Below, piece after piece: positions 1-5,529 of a stretch of 5,529 nucleotides of DNA. Every line of letters begins with the position of its first letter. The stretch's first letter is position 1. The translations under genes were made by a program, and so were the position numbers. The notes under the pieces are model-generated. The model worked only from the letters and a program-made list of their open reading frames with translations, was not told where the DNA came from and did not search any database. Source of the DNA: Candidatus Krumholzibacteriia bacterium (GTDB lineage Bacteria; Krumholzibacteriota; Krumholzibacteriia; Krumholzibacteriales; Krumholzibacteriaceae); contig JAQTVX010000157.1 of assembly GCA_028706585.1 (NCBI GenBank), positions 1-5,529 on the forward strand. Direction: 5' to 3'.

Positions 1-840
1 AGCGGTCATTCCCGGAAGGAGCTTGCCGCTCTCGTTGGAAGCGTCCACGACGACCGTGTAGTTCACCACGTTCTGGAGCGTCGTCGGTTGGAGCCGCACC
101 TGGCGCACCTTCCCGGTGAATTTGTCATCGGGATACGCCTGCACGGTGAACTCGACTCGCTGCTGTTCCTTGATGAGACCGATGTCGCTTTCGTCGACGT
201 TGACCTCGATCTGCATCGACTTCAGATCCGTTGCGATGATGAAGAGGGTCGGCGCCGTGAAGCTCGCCTGGATCGTCTGCCCCGCGTCGACGTTTCGTTG
301 AATGACGGTTCCGTCTATCGGCGACGTGATCGTCGTGTACTCGAGGTTTCTCTCGGCGCGTTTCAGGGCGGCCTCGGCCGACCGGTACGAGGCCACGGCC
401 GCGTCGTAGTTCGTCTTGATCGCGATGAACTCCGTGGCGGAGAGATATCCCTTCTCGTACAGCGGCTTGTTCCGGTCGTATTCAGCCTGGGCCTGATCGA
501 GCTGGGCCTGGCTCTTCAAGAGCCCGGCCCGGGCGTCGAAGACCTGCGACGCCGTGATGGTCGTATCGAGAACGGCGAGCACTTGCCCCGTTTTCACCTT
601 GCTGTTGAAATCGACGCATATCTTATCGACGATCCCCGACACCTGCGCGCCGACCTCGACCGAGTTGACCGCGCTGAGAGTGCCCGTGCTCGAAACCGTA
701 TTCTCTATATTTCCGCGCTTCACCTCGGAGAGCTGGAAGGATGTGCCATTCTTCGTCTTCGCCATGTGGCGAATCACTGCGCCCCCTATGGCGACTGCGG
801 CAGCGACGCATAGTATGATCAGGATTGTCTTCCTCTTCAT
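1..840 (-). CDS. MacA/HlyD-type efflux periplasmic adaptor subunit (C-terminus beyond window)
   Basis: This is the membrane-fusion (adaptor) subunit that would link an inner-membrane transporter to the TolC-family channel encoded just upstream. The frame is open from ATG at 840 to the left edge, giving 280 residues; MacA-family proteins usually have about 370-420, so the C-terminal part is missing. Residues 5-24 form an N-terminal membrane anchor. Residues 53-93 form the first half of the lipoyl-like domain (GTLSAVNSVEVGAQVSGIV, then VKTGQVLAVLD). Residues about 97-168 are an Ala/Gln/Glu-rich helical hairpin. The second lipoyl half is TTITSPIDGTVIQRNVDAGQ at 169-188, followed by a beta-barrel part with VDESDIG (215-221) and QNVVNYTVVV (256-265). 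The SPIDGTV, VDExDIG and QNVVxY motifs are typical of adaptors that pair with MacB ABC transporters, so a macB-like gene is expected next. AGGAGAGG lies just before the start, and the TolC gene ends 48 bases upstream. Family is confident; MacA rather than RND adaptor is inferred. Confidence 0.93.
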   Translation of the reverse strand, partial: MKRKTILIILCVAAAVAIGGAVIRHMAKTKNGTSFQLSEVKRGNIENTVSSTGTLSAVNSVEVGAQVSGIVDKICVDFNSKVKTGQVLAVLDTTITASQVFDARAGLLKSQAQLDQAQAEYDRNKPLYEKGYLSATEFIAIKTNYDAAVASYRSAEAALKRAERNLEYTTITSPIDGTVIQRNVDAGQTIQASFTAPTLFIIATDLKSMQIEVNVDESDIGLIKEQQRVEFTVQAYPDDKFTGKVRQVRLQPTTLQNVVNYTVVVDASNESGKLLPGMTA

Positions 841-888
841 GATACCTCTCCTCTCGAGACACATGTCGTTGAAGCCGCGCTCCAGTGA

Positions 889-2244
889 TCAATCGAGAAG
901 CGGCATCGCTCTCTCGATGGTTCCCGAATAATAAAGCACGGCAATTCCCTTTATAAGCAGATCGTAGCGTGCCTTGATGAGGTTATAGGAGCTCTGAAGG
1001 GCCGACGCCCGCGTCTGCATCAGCTCCACGAACGTCGAGGCGTTCACCTTGTACCGCTCCTCCATGCTCTTGAGCGCCTGCTCGCTGTATCTGGATTGCG
1101 CCTGCGCGACCTCAACCGCTTTCTGCGCCGTCTCACGGTCCCTGAGCGCCTGCTGGACTTCGATCTTTACCTGAAGCTCGAGCTTCTCGGCGCCCAACTG
1201 CTCCTGGCGCAGGCCTATCCTCGCCTGCGCAACGTTGTTTCTCGTCGCCATGCGATCGAAGATGGAAAACGACAGGGAAAGTCCGACGCTGGCGTTCATG
1301 TTGTTATCGAGCTGGTCGGAGAAATCGTAAGTCGCCGAGCCCCGGTAGCTCGTCCCCAGACCGGCCGAGAGAGACAGGGACGGCCAGTAGCCGGACCGGC
1401 TCGCAGTGATCTGCTTCTTCGCCGCCTCCATCTGCAGTCGCTGCGCGACCAGGTCCGCCCGTGACGACAGTGCTTCCTTCGTCGGATCGACATCGACGAA
1501 GCTCGATACGGCGGCGATCATGGCCTCCATATCGGGTGCGACGACGTCGCATTCCACCTCCGGAGCGACGGCCATTATCTGGAGCAGCTCCAGCTTGCCC
1601 AAGTCGTAATCCCGCCTTGCGCCGAGCAGGTTGGATTCCGCCTCGGCTACCGAGGCCTGCTGCTGATACAGATCGACGACCGGACGCTTGCCTGATTTGC
1701 AGTACGCATCTATTTGATCGAGCTGGCGGCGTTGCGATTCGAGATTCTCCTCGTAGACCTTGATGAGATCCTGCTCCGCCACGACGAGAAGAAACTGCTG
1801 TGCCGTCTCGAAAACAACATCCTCCCGGCTGCGGGCGTAGGCGCTCCGCTGAGCTTCGAGACGGAGCTGAGCCTGCCTTAGGCTCGCCGTTCTTTTGAAT
1901 CCGGAGAACAGCTCGAGGCCGGAGGAAAGAGAGAAGCTCGTCGAACCAGAGTAGGTCCCCTCGAAGCTCTCGGTAACGTCGCTGTACTGTTTGGAGTACG
2001 AACGCGACGTTCCGGCGGAGAATCCCACACTTGGAAGAAAATCATTCCTGGTCGCAGCTACCGATATCTCCTGCGACTCGGTAAGGCTCGCAGCCTCCCG
2101 GAGAGCGATGTTGGCCTTGAGCGCAGTATCAATCGCGCCCTTGAGCGTGACCGTCATCTTCTCCGCCGCCCGCGCTGATCCCGCTGCGGCGCAGGCGCAG
2201 GGCAGAAGGGCACATACCCCGACGACAAACCATCTTTTCATCAT
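889..2244 (-). CDS. TolC-family outer membrane efflux protein
   Basis: This is the outer-membrane and periplasmic tunnel of a tripartite efflux pump, 451 residues long, which is normal for the family. Residues 1-27 are a signal peptide (basic MMKR, hydrophobic core, likely cleavage after ARA). The protein shows the internal duplication of OEP proteins. RNDFLPSVGFSAG (66-78) is echoed by RSGYWPSLSLSAG (283-295). Each copy is followed by a second beta strand (SLSSGLELFSGFKR at 106-119; GLSLSFSIFDRMATR at 321-335) and long Ala/Gln/Glu-rich helices (about 120-225 and 336-435). The start codon overlaps the stop of the LTxxQ gene in ATGA, which indicates translational coupling. A second in-frame ATG at 2241 is slightly better spaced from the GGAG at 2249-2246 and could be the true start, a one-residue difference. 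The adaptor gene follows after 48 bases. Substrate cannot be inferred. Confidence 0.95.
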   Translation of the reverse strand: MMKRWFVVGVCALLPCACAAAGSARAAEKMTVTLKGAIDTALKANIALREAASLTESQEISVAATRNDFLPSVGFSAGTSRSYSKQYSDVTESFEGTYSGSTSFSLSSGLELFSGFKRTASLRQAQLRLEAQRSAYARSREDVVFETAQQFLLVVAEQDLIKVYEENLESQRRQLDQIDAYCKSGKRPVVDLYQQQASVAEAESNLLGARRDYDLGKLELLQIMAVAPEVECDVVAPDMEAMIAAVSSFVDVDPTKEALSSRADLVAQRLQMEAAKKQITASRSGYWPSLSLSAGLGTSYRGSATYDFSDQLDNNMNASVGLSLSFSIFDRMATRNNVAQARIGLRQEQLGAEKLELQVKIEVQQALRDRETAQKAVEVAQAQSRYSEQALKSMEERYKVNASTFVELMQTRASALQSSYNLIKARYDLLIKGIAVLYYSGTIERAMPLLD

Positions 2245-2750
2245 ACTCCATGCTCCTCGGAGCCGCTATCGGGCCCCGGCTCCCCGCCGTGCCGGGGTCC
2301 CCCTTCGGGCAGGGGCTCTCCTCCGGGCCAGGGAGCTCTCCCGTTCCTCATGCCGTCCCTCTTTCGCATGTCTTCCTGCATCTTCTTCAGTCCGGCGTCG
2401 AACTTGATCTGCTGCTCGGGAGTCAGAATCTCCCTTATCCGCGCTTCCATCTGTGTCGCAATCTCCCTGACCTCGGCCCTCGATCGCTGCTCGAACTCTC
2501 CGAAACGCGGCTTGAACTCCTGAGTTATACGCTCAACCTGCTCGCGCTGTTCCTTCGTGAGATCGAGATCCTCCGTCAACCTGTTCGCCAGACTCACGTG
2601 AACCCTCGGAGGTCCGCTCCGCATGATCCGACCGATGTGGCTGCGCATGAGTACTGTCGTCGCGAGCCCGCCTATGATCATCCCGACGATGAAGACGGCT
2701 ACCACTCCGGACCATAGCCTCCACTTGCTTTTCGCTCCATCTCCGTTCAT
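2241..2750 (-). CDS. Membrane-anchored LTxxQ (Spy/CpxP/CnrX-like) periplasmic protein
   Basis: This is a probable periplasmic stress or metal sensor of the Spy/CpxP/CnrX/ZraP superfamily, 169 residues. Residues 14-35 form one transmembrane helix after a short basic cytosolic end, so the rest should be periplasmic and tethered to the inner membrane. The periplasmic part is highly charged and helical, with two LTxxQ motifs, LTKEQ (64-68) and LTPEQ (109-113). That spacing is typical of the four-helix cradle of this family. From about residue 135 the chain turns into a low-complexity Pro/Gly/Glu tail with two histidines (154, 167). AAGGGGG lies 9-15 bases before the ATG at 2750 and supports this start. 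The gene begins 23 bases after the small membrane-protein gene and overlaps tolC by 4 bases. CnrX, an anchored member, senses metal and controls an ECF sigma factor through a membrane anti-sigma. The neighbours suggest the same role here, but no metal site can be assigned from sequence. Confidence 0.82.
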   Translation of the reverse strand: MNGDGAKSKWRLWSGVVAVFIVGMIIGGLATTVLMRSHIGRIMRSGPPRVHVSLANRLTEDLDLTKEQREQVERITQEFKPRFGEFEQRSRAEVREIATQMEARIREILTPEQQIKFDAGLKKMQEDMRKRDGMRNGRAPWPGGEPLPEGGPRHGGEPGPDSGSEEHGV

Positions 2751-2773
2751 GGCTCATGCCCCCTTGCTGTAAT

Positions 2774-3079
2774 TCAGATGATGAAATCTATCGGATTGTC
2801 CAGAAAACGCATCGCCATCTCCTGGTAATCGACGACGCCTGTGGACAGCACGTACGCAAGCAGGAGCAGCGCGATGAAGCAGGCAGCCGCCGAGAATCGC
2901 CACGCGAATCTGCCGAACAGGGCTTGCCCACCCCCGCTCCCCTCGCAGACCCGCAGGCCGTAGATATCCGTCATGACAGATTCCTGCCAATCGGTGCCTG
3001 GCCTCAGGTCATCGCCGGCCCGGTAGGAGAAGAACAGGTATTTCTCCACCTTATCCAGTGTCTTTTTCGGCGTTTTCAT
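2774..3079 (-). CDS. Small single-pass membrane protein, candidate anti-sigma factor
   Basis: I do not recognise this protein as a named family. It has 101 residues: a charged N-terminal part (1-58), one hydrophobic segment (about 62-81, AACFIALLLLAYVL) and a short acidic tail ending in NPIDFII. The N-terminal part has two possible amphipathic helices, TLDKVEKYLFFSYR (7-20) and DWQESVMTDIYGLR (30-43). Positive residues before the hydrophobic segment suggest the N-terminus faces the cytosol. There is no HxxxCxxC zinc motif of ZAS-type anti-sigma factors. I chose ATG at 3079 because AGAAGGAGAG (3095-3086) sits at good spacing; an in-frame TTG at 3100 lies upstream of that site and is less likely. 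The gene overlaps the sigma gene by 29 bases, so the two are probably translationally coupled. Size, topology and position between an ECF sigma factor and a CnrX-like protein recall CnrY, a small membrane anti-sigma. That function is inference only. Confidence 0.72.
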   Translation of the reverse strand: MKTPKKTLDKVEKYLFFSYRAGDDLRPGTDWQESVMTDIYGLRVCEGSGGGQALFGRFAWRFSAAACFIALLLLAYVLSTGVVDYQEMAMRFLDNPIDFII

Positions 3080-3707
3080 ACCGCTTCTCTCCTTCTGCAA
3101 TCGCCTTTTCGAGGATAGCGCGGAGCTTCTTTCTCGATCGATACGCCCGAACCTTCACGTTGACTGCGCTCCAGCCGAGGAGCTCGGCCGCCTCTTTCAC
3201 CGAACGTCCCTCGATGTGCACGAGCTCGAGCACGGAGCGGTCCTCCGCCGATAGTCTGTCCATCGCCCATCCCAGCAAATCCCGCGCTTCCTGCATCGAT
3301 GCCCGCTCCCCGTGCGCCCGGCTTGATTGATCGGACGTGATTCTCGCGACCAATTTCAACTGCTCTTCATTCAAGGCGCTCATCGGCTGTTCCCGCCGAT
3401 TGTACTTCTCCCGCCAGTAGTCGTAGCAGGCGCGCACAGCGATCTTCGACAGCCAGGAAACAAAATCACCCTTGCGCTCATAAGTGGAAAGCGAGGTGTA
3501 TGCGCGAACGAACGCGTTGTGGGCGACCTCCTCCGCGTCTCTGCGCGGCACGCGCCTGCCAACGATTCCGAATACCCGAGCATGATGTCTCTCCAATAGA
3601 TACCTGAATACATCTACGTCCCCATTAACGACGCGGTGAATGATCTCCTCGTCGCTCGGATTCGCAGTCTGTTCGCGCATGTAGTATATGATGCTATCCC
3701 GATGCAT
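3051..3707 (-). CDS. ECF-family RNA polymerase sigma factor
   Basis: This is an alternative sigma factor of the extracytoplasmic-function type, containing only regions 2 and 4. Counting from ATG at 3707 (218 residues), region 2 spans about 29-104, with DAEEVAHNAFVRAYTSL (57-73) and the promoter-melting and -10-reading part around FVSWLSKIAVRACYDYWREK (82-101). Region 4 spans about 149-200, with LSAEDRSVLELVHIEGRS (152-169) followed by the helix-turn-helix VKEAAELLGWSAVNVKVRAY (170-189) and SRKKL. The frame extends up to ATG at 3734, and ATG at 3680 is also possible. I prefer 3707 because the ECF-type promoter at 3769-3743 predicts a transcription start near 3736, which would leave the 3734 ATG without a leader. 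A weak GTGGA lies 6 bases before 3707. It is the first gene of the operon and probably autoregulates. Family is confident; the exact start is not. Confidence 0.93.
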   Translation of the reverse strand: MHRDSIIYYMREQTANPSDEEIIHRVVNGDVDVFRYLLERHHARVFGIVGRRVPRRDAEEVAHNAFVRAYTSLSTYERKGDFVSWLSKIAVRACYDYWREKYNRREQPMSALNEEQLKLVARITSDQSSRAHGERASMQEARDLLGWAMDRLSAEDRSVLELVHIEGRSVKEAAELLGWSAVNVKVRAYRSRKKLRAILEKAIAEGEKRYENAEKDTG

Positions 3708-3742
3708 GTTCTGTCCACAAATCTCGCGCTCCATCCATGGAT

Positions 3743-3769
3743 GTCGGGAGAATAGAGCGAGAGGTTACA
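3743..3769 (-). promoter_or_regulatory. Predicted ECF sigma promoter of the sigma-efflux operon
   Basis: Read on the minus strand, TGTAACC (3769-3763) is followed after 15 bases by CCGAC (3747-3743). In core form this is TGTAAC-N17-CGAC. An AAC-containing -35 and a CG-starting -10 at this spacing are characteristic of ECF sigma promoters, for example those of SigX/SigW type. An identical element faces the other way at 3789-3815. Transcription should start near 3736, just ahead of the sigma gene, which implies autoregulation. Promoter activity is inferred. Confidence 0.72.
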
Positions 3770-3795
3770 TTGCGGCTCATGAGGTTCCTGTAACC
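3763..3795. repeat. Perfect inverted repeat GGTTACA-N19-TGTAACC between divergent genes
   Basis: The two 7-base arms lie at 3763-3769 and 3789-3795 with 19 bases between them. They coincide with the two predicted -35 elements. Since each arm also has a matching CCGAC at the same distance outward, the symmetry is best explained by two back-to-back promoters and not by an operator for a dimeric regulator. Confidence 0.8.
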
Positions 3796-3815
3796 ATTCA
3801 GGCATTCGCACCGAC
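3789..3815 (+). promoter_or_regulatory. Predicted ECF sigma promoter of the lipoprotein gene
   Basis: On the plus strand, TGTAACC (3789-3795) is followed after 15 bases by CCGAC (3811-3815), the same bipartite element and spacing as in front of the sigma operon. Transcription should start near 3822, giving a leader of about 38 bases before the ATG at 3860. This would place the lipoprotein in the regulon of the neighbouring sigma factor. The sequence match is direct; use by that sigma factor is inferred. Confidence 0.72.
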
Positions 3816-3845
3816 GCTCCATTGTGAACCCCACTTCTTCCACGG

Positions 3846-3851
3846 AAAGGA
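3846..3851 (+). promoter_or_regulatory. Ribosome binding site deciding the lipoprotein start
   Basis: AAAGGA ends 8 bases before ATG 3860. It supports that start over the in-frame GTG at 3824, which would lie almost at the predicted transcription start and would put 12 polar residues ahead of the signal peptide. Confidence 0.65.
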
Positions 3852-3859
3852 CGGTGCAA

Positions 3860-4804
3860 ATGACAGCTCCTCGGATAATCAGATTCGCGGCGCTGGCGTC
3901 TGCGGCGGCGTTCGCCGCATCGGCTTTCGCCGGCTGCATGGAGTCGAAGGTCGACAGTACTTGGCTCAACCGCGAGGTGACCATCGATGGAAAGGCCCCG
4001 GAATGGGCCGGTCAGGAGGCATACTACGACGAGGACCAGGGCCTGAAGGTTGGATTCTTCAATGATGCTCAATACCTATACGTTTACATCTCGACTTGGC
4101 ATCGTGAGACGCAGCAGCAAATCCTTATGAACGGATTCACGGTATGGTTCGACGCCAATGGCGGCAAGAAGGAGACATTCGCCGTCAACTACCCCGTTGG
4201 AAAATCGATGCCGGCGAGATCCGGCGCGGATGAGGCTGAAAGCGTCGCCTCGCAGGCCCCCCCCGGTAACCCCGGCGAGCGCTCATATGGATCCACCGGC
4301 AATAATCAGGAGATGCTCTCGAGGATGCTGAGCGAAGCGAGAAGCACATTGCAGATACTCGGAACCGGCGAGAAGGTGATCGCATCTCTGGCCGCGATCG
4401 ACAGCAGCTCGAGCGATATCCAGGCGATGATCGATATCGTAAATCGCACCCTGATATACGAGCTCAAGATCCCGCTCGGGGGCTCGGAAGCCCCCTATGC
4501 AATCAATTCGCAACCAGGCAAGACCATCGGAGTAGGGCTCAAGGCCGGCAAGATGGAGATGGGCAAAATGAAACCTCCCGATGGCATGGACGGCGGCCCG
4601 GGCGGAGGCCCGCCCGGCGGCGGAGGAGGAGGATTTCCTGGTGGCGGGGGCGGCGGCGGGGGCTTTCCCGGCGGTGGCGGAGGCAGCGGCGGCTTCGGAG
4701 GCGGGATGGGTGGGCCGGGAGGGGCGCCAGGACAGGGAAGCATGGAATCAACCCTGGAGCTGTGGCTCAAGGTCAGGCTCGCTGCGGAGACATCGGCGAA
4801 ATAG
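3860..4804 (+). CDS. Uncharacterised lipoprotein with CBM9/DOMON-like fold and Gly-rich insert
   Basis: This is a 314-residue predicted lipoprotein of unknown function. Residues 1-25 form a signal peptide with a lipobox-like end, FAGC, so Cys26 would be lipidated; phenylalanine at -3 is less usual than leucine. After a short linker comes a beta-rich domain starting STWLNREVTIDGKAPEW (33-49), then VGFFNDAQYLYVYIST (64-79) and MNGFTVWFDANGGKK (90-104). The IDG..EW, ND..LYV and GFTVWFD pattern resembles CBM9/DOMON-like beta-sandwich domains. Residues about 146-195 are probably helical, and TLIYELKIPL (197-206) and GKTIGVGLKAG (220-230) look like later strands. A Gly/Pro-rich stretch (240-293) interrupts the fold before a last strand, LELWLKVRLA (299-308). 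The gene diverges from the sigma operon and has its own copy of the predicted ECF promoter. The ligand is unknown; no catalytic motif is visible. Confidence 0.83.
   Translation: MTAPRIIRFAALASAAAFAASAFAGCMESKVDSTWLNREVTIDGKAPEWAGQEAYYDEDQGLKVGFFNDAQYLYVYISTWHRETQQQILMNGFTVWFDANGGKKETFAVNYPVGKSMPARSGADEAESVASQAPPGNPGERSYGSTGNNQEMLSRMLSEARSTLQILGTGEKVIASLAAIDSSSSDIQAMIDIVNRTLIYELKIPLGGSEAPYAINSQPGKTIGVGLKAGKMEMGKMKPPDGMDGGPGGGPPGGGGGGFPGGGGGGGGFPGGGGGSGGFGGGMGGPGGAPGQGSMESTLELWLKVRLAAETSAK
4577..4738 (+). repeat. Low-complexity Gly/Pro-rich coding repeat in the lipoprotein
   Basis: This stretch encodes lipoprotein residues 240-293. Runs of five to eight glycines are separated by FP or GF steps, as in GGGGGGFPGGGGGGGGFP. 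The DNA is a chain of GGN codons that could vary in length by slippage or recombination. On the opposite strand it produces a proline-rich shadow frame that is not a gene. In the protein it probably acts as a flexible loop or spacer between the last two predicted strands. Confidence 0.85.
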
Positions 4805-4832
4805 CCCCTCCCCGCTTCGAAGCGGGAGGGCT
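4803..4832. terminator. Hairpin, probable bidirectional terminator between convergent genes
   Basis: A strong GC-rich hairpin starts inside the lipoprotein stop codon. The left arm (4803-4817) pairs with the right arm (4820-4832) through AGCCC, TCCC and GCTT against AAGC, GGGA and GGGCT, with two single-C bulges. The end of the convergent FAD oxidoreductase gene lies 30 bases away, so one hairpin could serve both. Neither side has a good T-run, so Rho-independent function is uncertain. Confidence 0.5.
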
Positions 4833-4862
4833 CGAATGCGCTGCAGCAAAGTTGAAATGCGA

Positions 4863-5529
4863 TTACTTCAGAGCCTCTTTGCGCCCCGCGTAGAAGTCGC
4901 GGTAAAACGAAATGGAATTCCACACTTCCTGCGGGATGAGAGGTTTGCCGCGGAGAATGAAGTTCGCCATGTTGCGACCGACGCCGGGACCGAGCATGAA
5001 GCCCTGACCGCACATTCCGACCGCGAGGTAGAGCCCTTTCACTTCTTTCACATGGTCGAGGATGATGACACCGTCCGGCGTCATCGGATAGAGGCCGCGC
5101 CAGATGCGGCGGATGAGCATGTTCTTGAGGCGCGGAATGAGATCGATGAGGCGCCGCGCGATGATGGGCATGAACTCCGATGTGCTCTCGCAGTCCGTCC
5201 CGAGAATCGGCACGATCGGCGTGTAGCAGAAGATTATCTGGCCGCGATCGTTCTGCCCGAAATAGAAGTTCTTCGTCTTTCCCTCTGGGCCCGGCCGGAG
5301 ATCGACGATGAGCGGATAGAATATACGTTCCATCGGAGCCGAGATGCCGGCCTCGTGGGAGTCCGGAATGACGGGGATATCGAGGCCGGCCATCTTGCCG
5401 ACTTCCGTCCCACGGGCTCCGGCGGCGTTGACGACGATATCGGATAGATAGGTACCCTTTGCGGTCTTGACACCGGCGATCTTGCCGGCCTTCTTGAGGA
5501 GCCCGGTCACGGGCTCGCCGAAATGAAAC
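4863..5529 (-). CDS. DAO-family FAD-dependent oxidoreductase (N-terminus beyond window)
   Basis: This is the C-terminal part of a flavin oxidoreductase of the D-amino-acid oxidase/sarcosine oxidase beta-subunit type, which oxidises the C-N bond of an amino acid or N-methyl amine using FAD. The 221 visible residues begin in mid-gene at FHFGEPV and read to TAA at 4865-4863. Diagnostic segments are GVKTAKGTYLSDIVVNAAGA (visible residues 19-38), the C-terminal FAD-contacting stretch WRGLYPMTPDGVIILD (143-158) and GLYLAVGMCGQGFMLGPGVG (165-184). The last motif closely matches the GxxxxxGxxGxGxxxGPxxG signature of SoxB-like enzymes. The N-terminal dinucleotide-binding GxGxxG lies outside the window, so substrate class (sarcosine, glycine, proline or other) cannot be decided. 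The gene converges on the lipoprotein gene and shares no promoter with it, so a link to the efflux module is unlikely. Confidence 0.9.
   Translation of the reverse strand, partial: FHFGEPVTGLLKKAGKIAGVKTAKGTYLSDIVVNAAGARGTEVGKMAGLDIPVIPDSHEAGISAPMERIFYPLIVDLRPGPEGKTKNFYFGQNDRGQIIFCYTPIVPILGTDCESTSEFMPIIARRLIDLIPRLKNMLIRRIWRGLYPMTPDGVIILDHVKEVKGLYLAVGMCGQGFMLGPGVGRNMANFILRGKPLIPQEVWNSISFYRDFYAGRKEALK

Noticed and set aside
88..813. Long plus-strand open frame (241 codons)
   Set aside because: It lies antisense to the adaptor gene, whose full frame shows clear domain motifs. Its Arg/Leu/Asp-rich translation is typical of a GC-rich shadow frame.
841..888. Possible separate promoter or attenuator between the TolC gene and the adaptor gene
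   Set aside because: The 48-base gap shows only a ribosome binding site before the adaptor start; no convincing promoter boxes or stable hairpin were seen.
3783..3788. GGAACC on the minus strand as a classic RpoE-type -35 element
   Set aside because: No CG-type or TCTGA-like -10 lies 16-17 bases downstream, whereas the nearby TGTAACC has a well-placed CCGAC that is duplicated on the other strand.
3763..3795. Inverted repeat as an operator for a dimeric repressor
   Set aside because: Each arm has a CCGAC at exactly the same outward distance, and no DNA-binding regulator other than the ECF sigma factor is encoded nearby. Two divergent promoters explain the symmetry better, although an overlapping operator cannot be excluded.
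3614..4072. Minus-strand frame crossing the divergent promoter region
   Set aside because: It overlaps the sigma gene start, both predicted promoters and the lipoprotein signal peptide, and its translation has no recognisable features.
4495..5013. Minus-strand proline-rich frame
   Set aside because: The proline runs are simply the reverse complement of the lipoprotein's GGN glycine codons; no start context or domain is visible.
4581..5447. Plus-strand open frame of 288 codons spanning the lipoprotein end and the oxidoreductase
   Set aside because: It runs out of frame through the Gly-rich repeat, crosses the terminator hairpin and is antisense to the well-supported FAD oxidoreductase.

Overview
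The window comes from a Gram-negative bacterium with a GC-rich genome. It encodes an outer-membrane TolC-family channel, a periplasmic adaptor, an LTxxQ (Spy/CpxP-like) periplasmic protein and a lipoprotein. There is no rRNA, tRNA or other taxonomic marker. The Gly-rich CBM9/DOMON-like lipoprotein resembles proteins I associate with FCB-group and related candidate phyla, but that is only an impression.

Layout. Positions 1-3707, all on the minus strand, form one tightly packed operon. In transcription order it holds an ECF sigma factor (3707-3051), a 101-residue single-pass membrane protein (3079-2774), a membrane-anchored LTxxQ protein (2750-2241), a TolC-family channel (2244-889) and a MacA/HlyD-type adaptor (840 to the left edge, C-terminus missing). 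Genes overlap or sit 23-48 bases apart. A divergent intergenic region (about 3708-3859) separates the operon from a plus-strand lipoprotein gene (3860-4804). A hairpin after that gene probably also ends the convergent minus-strand gene, a DAO-family FAD oxidoreductase (4863 to the right edge, N-terminal FAD-binding part missing).

Main discovery. The divergent region carries two back-to-back copies of one bipartite promoter-like element, TGTAACC-N15-CCGAC. One faces the sigma operon (3769-3743) and the other faces the lipoprotein gene (3789-3815). The -35 AAC core and the CG-starting -10 element are the hallmarks of ECF sigma promoters. The simplest reading is that the sigma factor activates its own operon and the divergent lipoprotein gene. 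Both predicted transcription starts also favour the downstream translation starts (3707 and 3860) over the longest open frames.

How the genes may work together. The set parallels CnrYXH-type control: an ECF sigma factor, a small membrane protein that could be the anti-sigma, and an LTxxQ/CnrX-like periplasmic sensor. Here they sit upstream of a tripartite efflux pump of MacA-TolC type, whose MacB-like ABC transporter would be expected just beyond the left edge. The inferred role is a self-regulated envelope-stress or efflux module with an uncharacterised surface or periplasmic lipoprotein as a co-regulated output. The inducer and substrate cannot be read from the sequence. The FAD oxidoreductase is probably unrelated.
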